NCBI GenBank assembly: GCA_025938055.1
Contig: JAICQC010000190.1
Location: 1 to 8,650, forward strand
Origin: Anaerolineales bacterium
Lineage (GTDB): Bacteria > Chloroflexota > Anaerolineae > Anaerolineales > Villigracilaceae
DNA: 8,650 nucleotides
Direction: 5' to 3'
Made by a program: the position numbers and the translations under genes. Under the pieces are notes generated by a model. The model was not told the origin of the DNA, did not search any database, and was given only the letters and a program-made list of their open reading frames with translations. Below are positions 1 through 6,028 of the stretch, piece by piece (the stretch's first letter is position 1; every line of letters starts with the position of its first letter).

Positions 1-717
1 ATCCAGGCGTTGATCGAGGTGATGGAAGGGCCGGACCCGGCATTGAGCGTACTCGCTGCCTGGGCGCTTGGCAGAGTTGGGAGCGTAAAAGCCATTCCCG
101 CCTTGCAAAATGCCTTTCATCACTCAAAATACCGCTCGGTCAGAGCACATGCAGCCCGGGCCCTTGGCACCCTTGGAGATCGAGAAAGCATTTCATCCCT
201 CATGCTACAAGCTCAAAACAATCCGGATTTGGGTCTGAGAGTTGCTTGTGCTTCAAGCCTCGGCAAGCTCAAGGTCACCGAAGCCACCCCAGATCTGCTA
301 CAGATTCTCTATATCGATACGTACCCCCAAAGCCGACGAGAAATGGGGCTGTCACTGGCGCGGCTGTTGGATTCAGAACGCAAATATATTGAGCTCAACC
401 GCAACCTGGATAAGGATCCCGGGACCACACTTGCCCAGGAGATGGATGCACTCCGAACCATCCTGAGCAAACGATACGCGGAGAATCCCACTATCGCTCC
501 CAAGATGATCGAGGCAAGGGATCAATTCGCTTTAGGGAATCTCGAACCGGGTTTCGCGCACCTTGCTGATACGATGGATCTACTGCTGCCGGAGCAGACC
601 GAGATCTATTGCGAACAAATTCTTCGAGAGTGTAGTCTCCGTATTCGTGAATTTGGCAAGGACAGATTAGAATACCCGATCCTTTCGGTCATCAGTTTGG
701 CTGCGTGCGCGAGATAA
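1..717 (+). CDS. HEAT-repeat protein, C-terminal part (5' end outside window)
   Basis: The frame is open from the first base and ends at a TAA at 715-717, giving 238 residues of a longer protein. The first roughly 120 residues are HEAT/PBS-lyase-like helical repeats: units of about 30-33 residues recur with the pattern 'A(A/R)ALG.LGD' (for example AAWALGRVG, AARALGTLGD and ACASSLGKLK), which build alpha-solenoid protein-binding surfaces. The remaining roughly 115 residues are still helical and charged but do not show the repeat, and they end in a short hydrophobic stretch. No catalytic motif, signal peptide or membrane segment is visible in this part. Some environmental bacteria carry such repeats as a C-terminal extension of a transporter or other large protein, so the missing N-terminus may hold a different domain. 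The internal TTG at 10 and ATG at 22 are unlikely starts because the repeats already run upstream. The gene converges on the ROK kinase gene and seems unrelated to the sugar locus. Confidence 0.8.
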   Translation: MQALIEVMEGPDPALSVLAAWALGRVGSVKAIPALQNAFHHSKYRSVRAHAARALGTLGDRESISSLMLQAQNNPDLGLRVACASSLGKLKVTEATPDLLQILYIDTYPQSRREMGLSLARLLDSERKYIELNRNLDKDPGTTLAQEMDALRTILSKRYAENPTIAPKMIEARDQFALGNLEPGFAHLADTMDLLLPEQTEIYCEQILRECSLRIREFGKDRLEYPILSVISLAACAR

Positions 718-737
718 AAGCCTGAAGAATCAGGTTC
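713..737 (-). terminator. Possible weak intrinsic terminator of the minus-strand operon
   Basis: Read on the minus strand, CCTGA (734-730) and TCAGG (725-721) form a 5-bp stem with a 4-nt loop, followed by CTTTT. The stem overlaps the TGA stop codon of the kinase gene. It is the only candidate in the 12 bp between the two convergent stop codons. The stem is short, so efficiency would be modest and the call is tentative. Confidence 0.3.
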
Positions 738-1581
738 CAGGCAATGCCATCGCGATGGCGCCTCGCAAAGCCGTATCGTAGCCGAGATCGCTCAATGCCA
801 CGTGAGGGGGCGGAACGAGCTTCAAATGTTCTTCCATTACCTCTTGAGCTCTCCGGATGAAATTCTCTCCACCGCCTACAGCCACGCCGCCGCCGATACG
901 AATGAGATCCGGCGCGTAGAGCGCGGCAACATTACGCAGTCCCTGTCCTAGGTTATAGGCGACTTCTTCCCATTCCTCGGGACCAAGTTCCTCTGCCGGT
1001 TTGCCATAAATGCGGCGGATGCCATTCCCCGAGATCAGCGCTTCCAAACAATCCGGCGCGCCGCATTCGCATTGAACTGCAGAGGGATTAGTGCAGCGAA
1101 AGTGGATGGACTGGTGTCCCACTTCGGGGTGCGCCCCCTCCTGCCCACGGTAAATATCTCCGTCCACCAAAAAGCCGCCTCCCATGCCTGTGCTCAGGGT
1201 GAGATACAGGAAGCGCTTTGCAGAGACGCCTCCCCAGCGGTATTCGCCCACTGCGGCCACATTCGTATCTACATCGACATGAAATGGACAGCTCCACCTG
1301 GACTCCATCAGCACTTGGAGAGGGATGTTCCGCCAGGCAGGTTGATGTAATGGAGAGACGATTCCCTGCTCCCAATCCAGCGGCCCGCCTATAGCTGCAC
1401 CCATTCCCAGAATCTCATCGTCCGCGGCAACTTCGCCGATCATGTTATTGATGTTTGCCAGATCTTCTTCCAGGCTGGTGGATGTGGCGGTGCGTGCGCG
1501 TCGCAGGATGTTTCCCTCGCGATCCGCCGCGGCGACCATGATCTTGGTTCCGCCGATGTCCAGTCCCACATACACGACCAT
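730..1581 (-). CDS. ROK-family sugar kinase (glucokinase-like)
   Basis: This 283-residue protein should phosphorylate a sugar with ATP in the cytoplasm. The N-terminal phosphate loop DIGGTK is at residues 8-13, and a second glycine-rich nucleotide-binding motif (STGMGGGF) is near 130-137. The putative catalytic base is Asp105 in VDTN, the position of the family's NDAN motif. The ROK signature follows: E153-V-G-H156, then C171-E-C173-G and C178-L-E180, giving the usual His plus three Cys zinc site. One small deviation is Asp177 where the family's CxCGxxGC motif has Gly. Length is near the usual 290-320. There is no N-terminal DNA-binding domain, which separates it from the ROK regulator at 3127-4377. 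The start is supported by GAGG about 7 nt upstream on the minus strand. It lies 27 bp downstream of the isomerase gene, so both are probably co-transcribed, with the kinase acting on the isomerase product or on the imported sugar. The sugar specificity cannot be read from sequence; glucose, fructose, mannose, N-acetyl sugars and allose are all known for the family. Confidence 0.9.
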   Translation of the reverse strand: MVVYVGLDIGGTKIMVAAADREGNILRRARTATSTSLEEDLANINNMIGEVAADDEILGMGAAIGGPLDWEQGIVSPLHQPAWRNIPLQVLMESRWSCPFHVDVDTNVAAVGEYRWGGVSAKRFLYLTLSTGMGGGFLVDGDIYRGQEGAHPEVGHQSIHFRCTNPSAVQCECGAPDCLEALISGNGIRRIYGKPAEELGPEEWEEVAYNLGQGLRNVAALYAPDLIRIGGGVAVGGGENFIRRAQEVMEEHLKLVPPPHVALSDLGYDTALRGAIAMALPGT

Positions 1582-1608
1582 ATCCTTGCCTCTTGACTCT
1601 TTCGTGTC

Positions 1609-3033
1609 TCAAAAAATCTTTGCTTCCAATCCTAAAACGCCAGCCAGAATCTCGAAGTCACGCTGGTGGTCGCCATAGATAACCACCACATGGTCGCGCG
1701 AAACGGCTTCTTCGAAACCACGCAGGTCACGGAACTCGAGCAGTCCGCTGGCCTCGCAGTGGGGCAGATGCGGATGACGGGTCGTTTCGGCAACGCGTGC
1801 CCGGGCAATCATGAGCCGTTTCATATCGGATGCCAGAGAGATGACCGTGATCGGCTCCCCCGCTGCAAGATCCCCATCTGTACCGCAGCCGCGCCCATCG
1901 CGCTTGATCTCGTACGTTCCGCCCCAGCTACGCAGATATGTCTTGCCGCTGGGTGTCATTTCGGGAGAGACAACTCCCACGTACCCACAGTGCGCCAGAC
2001 GGGCGAAGTTGCGCCACTCGGAGCGCGGGTATTCCTCACCCGGCAAGAGGGGATCACCGAAGTGATCGGTCAGCGCGCCGACATAGGACACGGGATACAG
2101 ATTGGACATCATGGCAGGTTTGTTGAGGAAGAAGTTGGCAAGAATCATGCCGGTCATCGCGATGAAATCGCCGTCACAGGAGGCAATATAGCCTTCTTCA
2201 CGCAGCAGCAATTGCGCCAGGCAAGGGGTATCCCGTCCACCGCCTATGATCAGGTCACCGAAGCAGTTGACTCCGAAGCCCAAGGCTTTCTCCTCTTCCA
2301 GAATATCGCGAATGGCGAGGTAGGTGAGGATGGCTTGATCCAACGCCTCGGGCTGAACTCCTCCGGACTCATAGCGGTGGGAGAGGCGGGTTGCACGAAC
2401 GATCTGGATCTCCGATGCTGTGAATTTCGCATAGCGACCCCGCATATCCTCTAAAGAGTGGACAATGACCTCTGGGCCCACCTGACGGGTCACGCGGTCG
2501 CCGACGGCATACGCATTCCAGGGGAAATTCTGCTTTCCAATGACAACCATCCGATTGCCGCACAGGAAACGCTTTAGAGACAGCGCTCTCAACAGTGCGA
2601 CTCCTTCACGCTGGTTCTTGACGAGATGCACATCCACGCCCAGGGTGCGGAGCATGTCACGCGCCGCCCAACGCCAGAAATCGGGCTCGTCGTAATCGAG
2701 CAGCGACCAAAAGATGACCGGCAAACCGCGCTCGACCAAGACGTGCGGGTGAGAATTCCAGACCTCGGTGGGGTAGGCGGGGATGCTCACCGGCAGGATC
2801 GCATCCACAGAATTGTCCAGGGCTCGTACAGTATCTTGCCAATGTTCGGGAGATTGGACGGCGATCGTCTCATTTAGGATAGCGACGCCTTCCAGGATTT
2901 GTCCCAGTTTGGACACATCTACGCTGGGGTTGCCGGGCTTCGCTTGAATGGGCTGGAGACGTGCGGGAGAATATTGCAAGTGACTGGGCTGCTGTTCGAT
3001 CAGAAAACGCTGGGTTTCATCGAATTTCTTCAT
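1609..3033 (-). CDS. L-fucose/L-arabinose isomerase-superfamily protein, substrate unknown
   Basis: This 474-residue cytoplasmic protein resembles the fucose/arabinose isomerase superfamily, metal-dependent aldose-ketose isomerases. The first roughly 200 residues look like the alternating beta/alpha N-terminal domains (for example GLPVIFWSLLDYD at 103-115 and KRFLCGNRMVVIG at 154-166). The conserved core includes NCFGD at 256-260, PCLAQLLLREEG at 270-281, SCDGD at 285-289, and AHC at 347-349. The C-terminal 'HVVVIYGDH' (448-456) is typical of isomerase-like members of the family. In familiar members the metal-binding acids sit in patterns like 'WPE' and 'ACE(A/G)D'; here the matching positions read FGD and CDGD, so glutamates appear replaced by aspartates. 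This alignment was made by eye. The start has GAGG about 5 nt upstream (minus strand), and the AT-rich divergent promoter region lies immediately before it. The ROK kinase gene follows after 27 bp, an isomerase-kinase pairing typical of sugar catabolism. It is not clearly FucI or AraA, so no gene symbol is given. Confidence 0.75.
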   Translation of the reverse strand: MKKFDETQRFLIEQQPSHLQYSPARLQPIQAKPGNPSVDVSKLGQILEGVAILNETIAVQSPEHWQDTVRALDNSVDAILPVSIPAYPTEVWNSHPHVLVERGLPVIFWSLLDYDEPDFWRWAARDMLRTLGVDVHLVKNQREGVALLRALSLKRFLCGNRMVVIGKQNFPWNAYAVGDRVTRQVGPEVIVHSLEDMRGRYAKFTASEIQIVRATRLSHRYESGGVQPEALDQAILTYLAIRDILEEEKALGFGVNCFGDLIIGGGRDTPCLAQLLLREEGYIASCDGDFIAMTGMILANFFLNKPAMMSNLYPVSYVGALTDHFGDPLLPGEEYPRSEWRNFARLAHCGYVGVVSPEMTPSGKTYLRSWGGTYEIKRDGRGCGTDGDLAAGEPITVISLASDMKRLMIARARVAETTRHPHLPHCEASGLLEFRDLRGFEEAVSRDHVVVIYGDHQRDFEILAGVLGLEAKIF

Positions 3034-3051
3034 TCAACCTCACTTTGCCTA

Positions 3052-3080
3052 TTGACAACGGGTTCTAAAAAGCGTATTAT
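3052..3080 (+). promoter_or_regulatory. Near-consensus sigma-70-type promoter for the ROK regulator gene
   Basis: TTGACA at 3052-3057 is a perfect -35 box. After a 17-bp spacer comes TATTAT at 3075-3080, which differs from TATAAT at one position. Transcription would begin near 3087, giving a leader of about 40 nt before the regulator ATG. The start falls inside the inverted repeat at 3081-3105, an arrangement expected for autorepression. Confidence 0.7.
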
Positions 3081-3101
3081 TTAATTGATTGCAGAAAGCA
3101 A
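3074..3101 (-). promoter_or_regulatory. Candidate weak promoter for the isomerase-kinase operon
   Basis: On the minus strand, TTGCTT (3101-3096) and TAATAC (3079-3074) are separated by 16 bp. The -10 match is poor (3 of 6), so this is a suggestion only. If real, its -10 overlaps the -10 of the rightward promoter, and the two transcripts start within the same few dozen bases. Some leftward promoter must lie in 3034-3126 unless transcription comes from elsewhere. Confidence 0.25.
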
Positions 3102-3105
3102 TTAA
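3081..3105. promoter_or_regulatory. Inverted repeat, candidate operator of the ROK regulator
   Basis: TTAATTG (3081-3087) and CAATTAA (3099-3105) are perfect inverted copies separated by 11 bp. A second overlapping pairing, ATTGC (3088-3092) with GCAAT (3098-3102), adds further dyad symmetry. The site lies directly after the rightward -10 box and inside the divergent region. ROK repressors such as NagC, Mlc and XylR are known to bind AT-rich palindromes of about this size next to the genes they control. Assigning this site to the adjacent regulator is inference. Confidence 0.5.
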
Positions 3106-3126
3106 CTCTCTTGATTTTATCATTAC

Positions 3127-4377
3127 ATGAAACATATTGACCACGAATTTGGCGGCGACCAGGAATCTCTGCGTCAGGTAAATCTCTCCACGGTTCTGAC
3201 GCACTTGCGTCAGAACGCGCCGATTTCGCGCGCGGCTTTGGCAGAGATCACCGGTCTAAATCGAGCGACGATCACCCGTTTGGTGCGGGAGCTGATCGAG
3301 CACGGATTTGTGCGTGAGACCGGATTCCAGTCCATACGCGCCGGCCGCCCTTCGATTCTACTCCAGCTGGACCCGGATGCTGGCTGTATCATTGGGGCTG
3401 AAATCGAAGTGAAATTTGGTTCCGTTATCCTAACCGATCTTGCTGCCCATGTTCTCTGGCGCCAGGAAGTGGATTTTGGGGATAACGATGAACCAGATGC
3501 AGTTTTGAATAGCACCGCGCAGCTCATCCGGCAGGCCATTTCCAAGGCTGGCGAAACAAACCGTCACATTCTGGGCCTGGGCATAAGCCTGCCAGGTTTG
3601 GTAGATGTGTCCAGCGGCGTATTGCTTTTTGCACCCAATATGCGCTGGAGTGATGTACCTGTCAAGCAATGGCTGGAAAATGAATTTGGAATCCCCATTT
3701 ATGTAGATAACAAGGCGAACATGGCGGCGCTCGCCGAGAGTTATTTCGGGTCTGCGCGCGATAGTGAATATGTCCTGTATATCAACATTACGGCTGGAGT
3801 CGGTTCCGGGATTGTCCTCAACCAGCGGATCATGCCGGGGGCATCTGGGCTGGCGGGAGAGGTGGGGCATATGGCGATCCATCCGGATGGACCGAAATGC
3901 AATTGTGGGAGTCGGGGTTGCTGGGAGACCTATGTGAGCGCCCTGGCGGTCTTTCGCCGCCTGCGCGAAGCCATTCTTGACGGAGAAGAGTCTCAACTGG
4001 CAGAAGTCGTGCGGGATGGGTTCGAGAGGATCACCATCCCGCTCATGGTGGAGGCTGCCCGGAATGGGGATCGAGTGGCGCTGGCTTCCCTCGAGGAGAC
4101 TGGATACTACCTGGGGATTGGGCTGGCGAATCTGATCAATACCTTCAATCCTCAGAAGGTGGTATTGGGGGGGTACGTAACCCAGGCATACGAATTTTTG
4201 CTACCGGTCATCCAGAGCACGGTACAGGATCGAGCTCTACGCTGGCCCCGCGAAGCCGCAGAGATTGTCGTCGCGACTTACCTAAACGATGCCAGCTTGA
4301 TGGGAGCAGTCGCAACCGTATATGGTCAAATTTTGTCAAACCCAAACCAGGCGTTCAAGGCCAAGCGCGGGATCTAA
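3127..4377 (+). CDS. ROK-family transcriptional regulator (NagC/XylR type)
   Basis: This 416-residue protein has a winged helix-turn-helix at about residues 20-66 (ISRAALAEITGL, then the NRATITRLVREL recognition region) followed by RAGRP (71-75), the usual link to the sugar-binding ROK domain. The ROK domain keeps the ligand and zinc signature: E245-V-G-H248 and C258-N-C260-G-S-R-G-C265-W-E. It also keeps the TAGVGSG loop (222-228). Two kinase features are lost: the phosphate loop DxGGT is replaced by AEIEVKF (91-97), and the catalytic Asp of NDAN is Lys196 in DNKAN. It is therefore probably a sugar-responsive DNA-binding protein without kinase activity, most likely a repressor released by its sugar. 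It is transcribed divergently from the isomerase-kinase operon and lies upstream of the transporter genes, so it probably controls both. No clear Shine-Dalgarno precedes the ATG at 3127, but no better in-frame start precedes the DNA-binding domain. Confidence 0.92.
   Translation: MKHIDHEFGGDQESLRQVNLSTVLTHLRQNAPISRAALAEITGLNRATITRLVRELIEHGFVRETGFQSIRAGRPSILLQLDPDAGCIIGAEIEVKFGSVILTDLAAHVLWRQEVDFGDNDEPDAVLNSTAQLIRQAISKAGETNRHILGLGISLPGLVDVSSGVLLFAPNMRWSDVPVKQWLENEFGIPIYVDNKANMAALAESYFGSARDSEYVLYINITAGVGSGIVLNQRIMPGASGLAGEVGHMAIHPDGPKCNCGSRGCWETYVSALAVFRRLREAILDGEESQLAEVVRDGFERITIPLMVEAARNGDRVALASLEETGYYLGIGLANLINTFNPQKVVLGGYVTQAYEFLLPVIQSTVQDRALRWPREAAEIVVATYLNDASLMGAVATVYGQILSNPNQAFKAKRGI
3193..3216. 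repeat. Perfect 10-bp hairpin inside the start of the regulator gene
   Basis: GTTCTGACGC (3193-3202) and GCGTCAGAAC (3207-3216) are perfect inverted copies around the 4-nt loop ACTT. The hairpin covers codons for residues about 23-30, at the start of the helix-turn-helix domain and roughly 105-130 nt into the predicted transcript. It could act as an RNA structure affecting translation or elongation, as a second DNA-binding site, or be a chance effect of the coding sequence. Confidence 0.5.
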
Positions 4378-4420
4378 TCGTGCCAGGAGGTGATCTGCAA
4401 AGAAAAATCAGACGTTGCGT

Positions 4421-4471
4421 GTTTGCCGTTCGGGCCCCACCGCCTCCAGCATTTTGCCAGCCCGTGCAAAC
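4421..4471. repeat. Imperfect stem-loop upstream of the binding-protein gene
   Basis: GTTTGC (4421-4426) pairs with GCAAAC (4466-4471), and CGGGC (4431-4435) pairs with GCCCG (4460-4464). The stem is 11 bp with an internal asymmetric bulge (CGTT against T) and a loop of about 24 nt. It lies in the 130-bp gap between the regulator stop and the binding-protein start. I found no convincing sigma-70-type promoter in that gap, and no T-run follows the stem, so it does not look like a standard intrinsic terminator. It may be a processing or attenuation structure in a read-through transcript. Confidence 0.35.
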
Positions 4472-4494
4472 GTGGTCCATCAAATTTTCATAAA

Positions 4495-4500
4495 AAGGAG
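4495..4500 (+). promoter_or_regulatory. Ribosome binding site fixing the binding-protein start
   Basis: AAGGAG ends 7 nt before the ATG at 4508. This site, together with a standard lipoprotein signal peptide beginning at that ATG, excludes the in-frame upstream TTG at 4415 as the start. Confidence 0.85.
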
Positions 4501-4507
4501 AAGAAAC

Positions 4508-5944
4508 ATGAAGAGCTTTAAAAATCGCCTATGGTGGGTATTCTCTATGGTGATGGTGGTGAGCTTGCTGGCTGCCTGCGGTGCGCCTGCGGCAACACCG
4601 ACTCAGCCAGCAGAGCCAGAGGAGCCGGCGGGTCCCACCGCGACCCCGGAGACTGTTTTTGTGGAGGTCACGTCCACACCCGGACCAGGCACAATCGCAT
4701 ATAACCCTGATGTATCCGGAGAAATTGAACTCTGGCATTTCTGGGCTTCGCCGGTCCGCCGGAATGGCGTCCAGCGCATCAAGGCTATCTGTCAACAGTA
4801 TTTGCCGAACGTCACGGTGGTTGATACTGTAAAGCCATTCGGTGATATTTGGACTGCCAATGTGGCAGCGGTGGCAGCAGGGTCTGGTATGCCGGATGTG
4901 ATCGTTTCCGATCGCCCGACGTTGCCGAAAGATGCAGCGGATGGCGTCTATATGAGCCTGCAGGAATTTGCAGACCGCGACGGCATCACCCGTGACCAGT
5001 TCTATGATTGGGCCTGGGACCAGTCCCTGTACGAAGGTGAGACGTACGGCATCCCGTTCGAGACCGACGTGCGTGTTTTGTTCTGGAACAAGCAGCTCTT
5101 CGAAGAAGCCGGACTTGATCCCAATGACCCGCCGGAAACCTGGGACGAGCTCCTGCAATATTCCGATGCACTGGATAAGCAAAATGCGGATGGCAGCTAC
5201 GACCGCATCGCCTTCTTCCCGCTCTGGAACGCCGGCTTCAACCCGTTCTGGGCTTATCTCAATGGCGCCCCGTTGATCGACGCTGAGGGCAATCCCGTGA
5301 TCAACTCGCCCGAAGCCGCGGAGACACTTGAATGGATCAAGATGTGGGTGGATCGCTACGGTGGCTGGCAGACTCTGCAGGATTACAGAGCTCAATATGG
5401 TGCTCCCCCCAATGACCTGTTCATGGGCAATGGTGTGGCAATGTTCGTAGATATCTTTGGCTACAACAGCCAGCTGGAGTTCTACCGCCCGCGGGCTGAT
5501 GTCAACGCTGATTTTCAGATTACCAATGATGATCCCCGCATGGATTGGGGCATCGCTACGCTTCCGTATGATGAAGACGCCGGCCCCGCCAACTGGAGCG
5601 GTGGTTTCTCGCTCTCCATTCCCGCGGGTGCAGAAAATCCGGAAGCTGCCTGGGAATTCATCAAGTGCATGACGGGTCCAGAAGGTCAGTCCTCCTGGGC
5701 ACGTGATACGCAGGCACAGCCGACCAACCTGATTGCGGCTACAGACCCTGTGCTGTCGGCCAGCCCCGGTTGGGAAGTGGTGGATCAGGCGCTGCAAACC
5801 AGCACCGGTGGCGTGTACGTACCCGCCTACCCAAATTGGAATGAACAGCTCGATCTGGTTCTCGAGCAAGTCTGGACGGGTGAGTTGAGTCCGCAAGAGG
5901 CGCTCGATCAGGCTCAGGCTGCTGTAGAGGATGCTGTGCAGTAG
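4508..5944 (+). CDS. ABC transporter sugar-binding lipoprotein (CUT1 type, SBP family 1)
   Basis: This 478-residue protein captures a sugar outside the membrane and delivers it to the two permeases encoded downstream. It begins with a lipoprotein signal: positive MKSFKNR, a hydrophobic core, and the lipobox LAAC with Cys24 as the predicted lipidated residue. A flexible Pro/Thr/Glu-rich spacer runs to about residue 65. The binding domain follows, with ELWHFWA near 74-80, LFWNKQLFEEAGLDP at 191-205, PETWDEL at 209-215, and a GGFSLSIPAGAENPEAAWEFIKCM-type hinge segment (about 365-388), all typical of family 1 sugar-binding proteins. Many Trp and Tyr residues (for example FFPLWNAGFNPFWAY at 236-250) could stack on sugar rings. 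Length is normal for oligosaccharide binders of about 420-480 residues. It is the first transport gene, 130 bp after the regulator, and a strong stem-loop follows its stop codon. The ligand cannot be named from sequence. Confidence 0.93.
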   Translation: MKSFKNRLWWVFSMVMVVSLLAACGAPAATPTQPAEPEEPAGPTATPETVFVEVTSTPGPGTIAYNPDVSGEIELWHFWASPVRRNGVQRIKAICQQYLPNVTVVDTVKPFGDIWTANVAAVAAGSGMPDVIVSDRPTLPKDAADGVYMSLQEFADRDGITRDQFYDWAWDQSLYEGETYGIPFETDVRVLFWNKQLFEEAGLDPNDPPETWDELLQYSDALDKQNADGSYDRIAFFPLWNAGFNPFWAYLNGAPLIDAEGNPVINSPEAAETLEWIKMWVDRYGGWQTLQDYRAQYGAPPNDLFMGNGVAMFVDIFGYNSQLEFYRPRADVNADFQITNDDPRMDWGIATLPYDEDAGPANWSGGFSLSIPAGAENPEAAWEFIKCMTGPEGQSSWARDTQAQPTNLIAATDPVLSASPGWEVVDQALQTSTGGVYVPAYPNWNEQLDLVLEQVWTGELSPQEALDQAQAAVEDAVQ

Positions 5945-5966
5945 TCCCTGACATCGCGAACGACAT

Positions 5967-6001
5967 GGGGCGACGCGCCGCAACTCCGGGCGCGTCGCCT
6001 C
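5967..6001. repeat. Strong intercistronic stem-loop between binding-protein and permease genes
   Basis: GGCGACGCGCC (5969-5979) and GGCGCGTCGCC (5989-5999) form a perfect 11-bp GC-rich stem around a 9-nt loop, extended by a G-T wobble and a G-C pair (5968/6000 and 5967/6001). It lies 22 bp after the binding-protein stop and 27 bp before the permease start. No T-run follows, so full intrinsic termination is doubtful. In comparable operons such as malEFG, a structure at this position protects the upstream mRNA or reduces read-through, so that binding protein outnumbers permease. That role here is inference. Confidence 0.75.
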
Positions 6002-6028
6002 TCTTGTGCAACAATTTGGAGGTGCAAC

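Noticed and set aside
1666..2454. 262-codon plus-strand open frame inside the isomerase gene
   Set aside because: The minus-strand frame carries the family motifs and a ribosome binding site; this one has neither.
3430..3996. 188-codon minus-strand open frame inside the ROK regulator gene
   Set aside because: It opposes the conserved ROK domain coding region and shows no motif of its own.
4415..4507. Upstream in-frame TTG extension of the binding protein
   Set aside because: It would place 31 polar and basic residues before a standard lipoprotein signal peptide, and the AAGGAG site fits the ATG at 4508.
4529..5983. Long 484-codon minus-strand open frame opposite the binding-protein gene
   Set aside because: It lies almost wholly antisense to a clear lipoprotein gene with signal peptide and ribosome binding site. 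Its translation is rich in Arg, His and Cys without domain motifs, as expected from an antisense frame in GC-rich coding DNA.
5967..6001. Reading the intercistronic stem-loop as a full intrinsic terminator
   Set aside because: No T-run follows the stem, and the permease genes downstream plainly belong to the same transporter as the binding protein.
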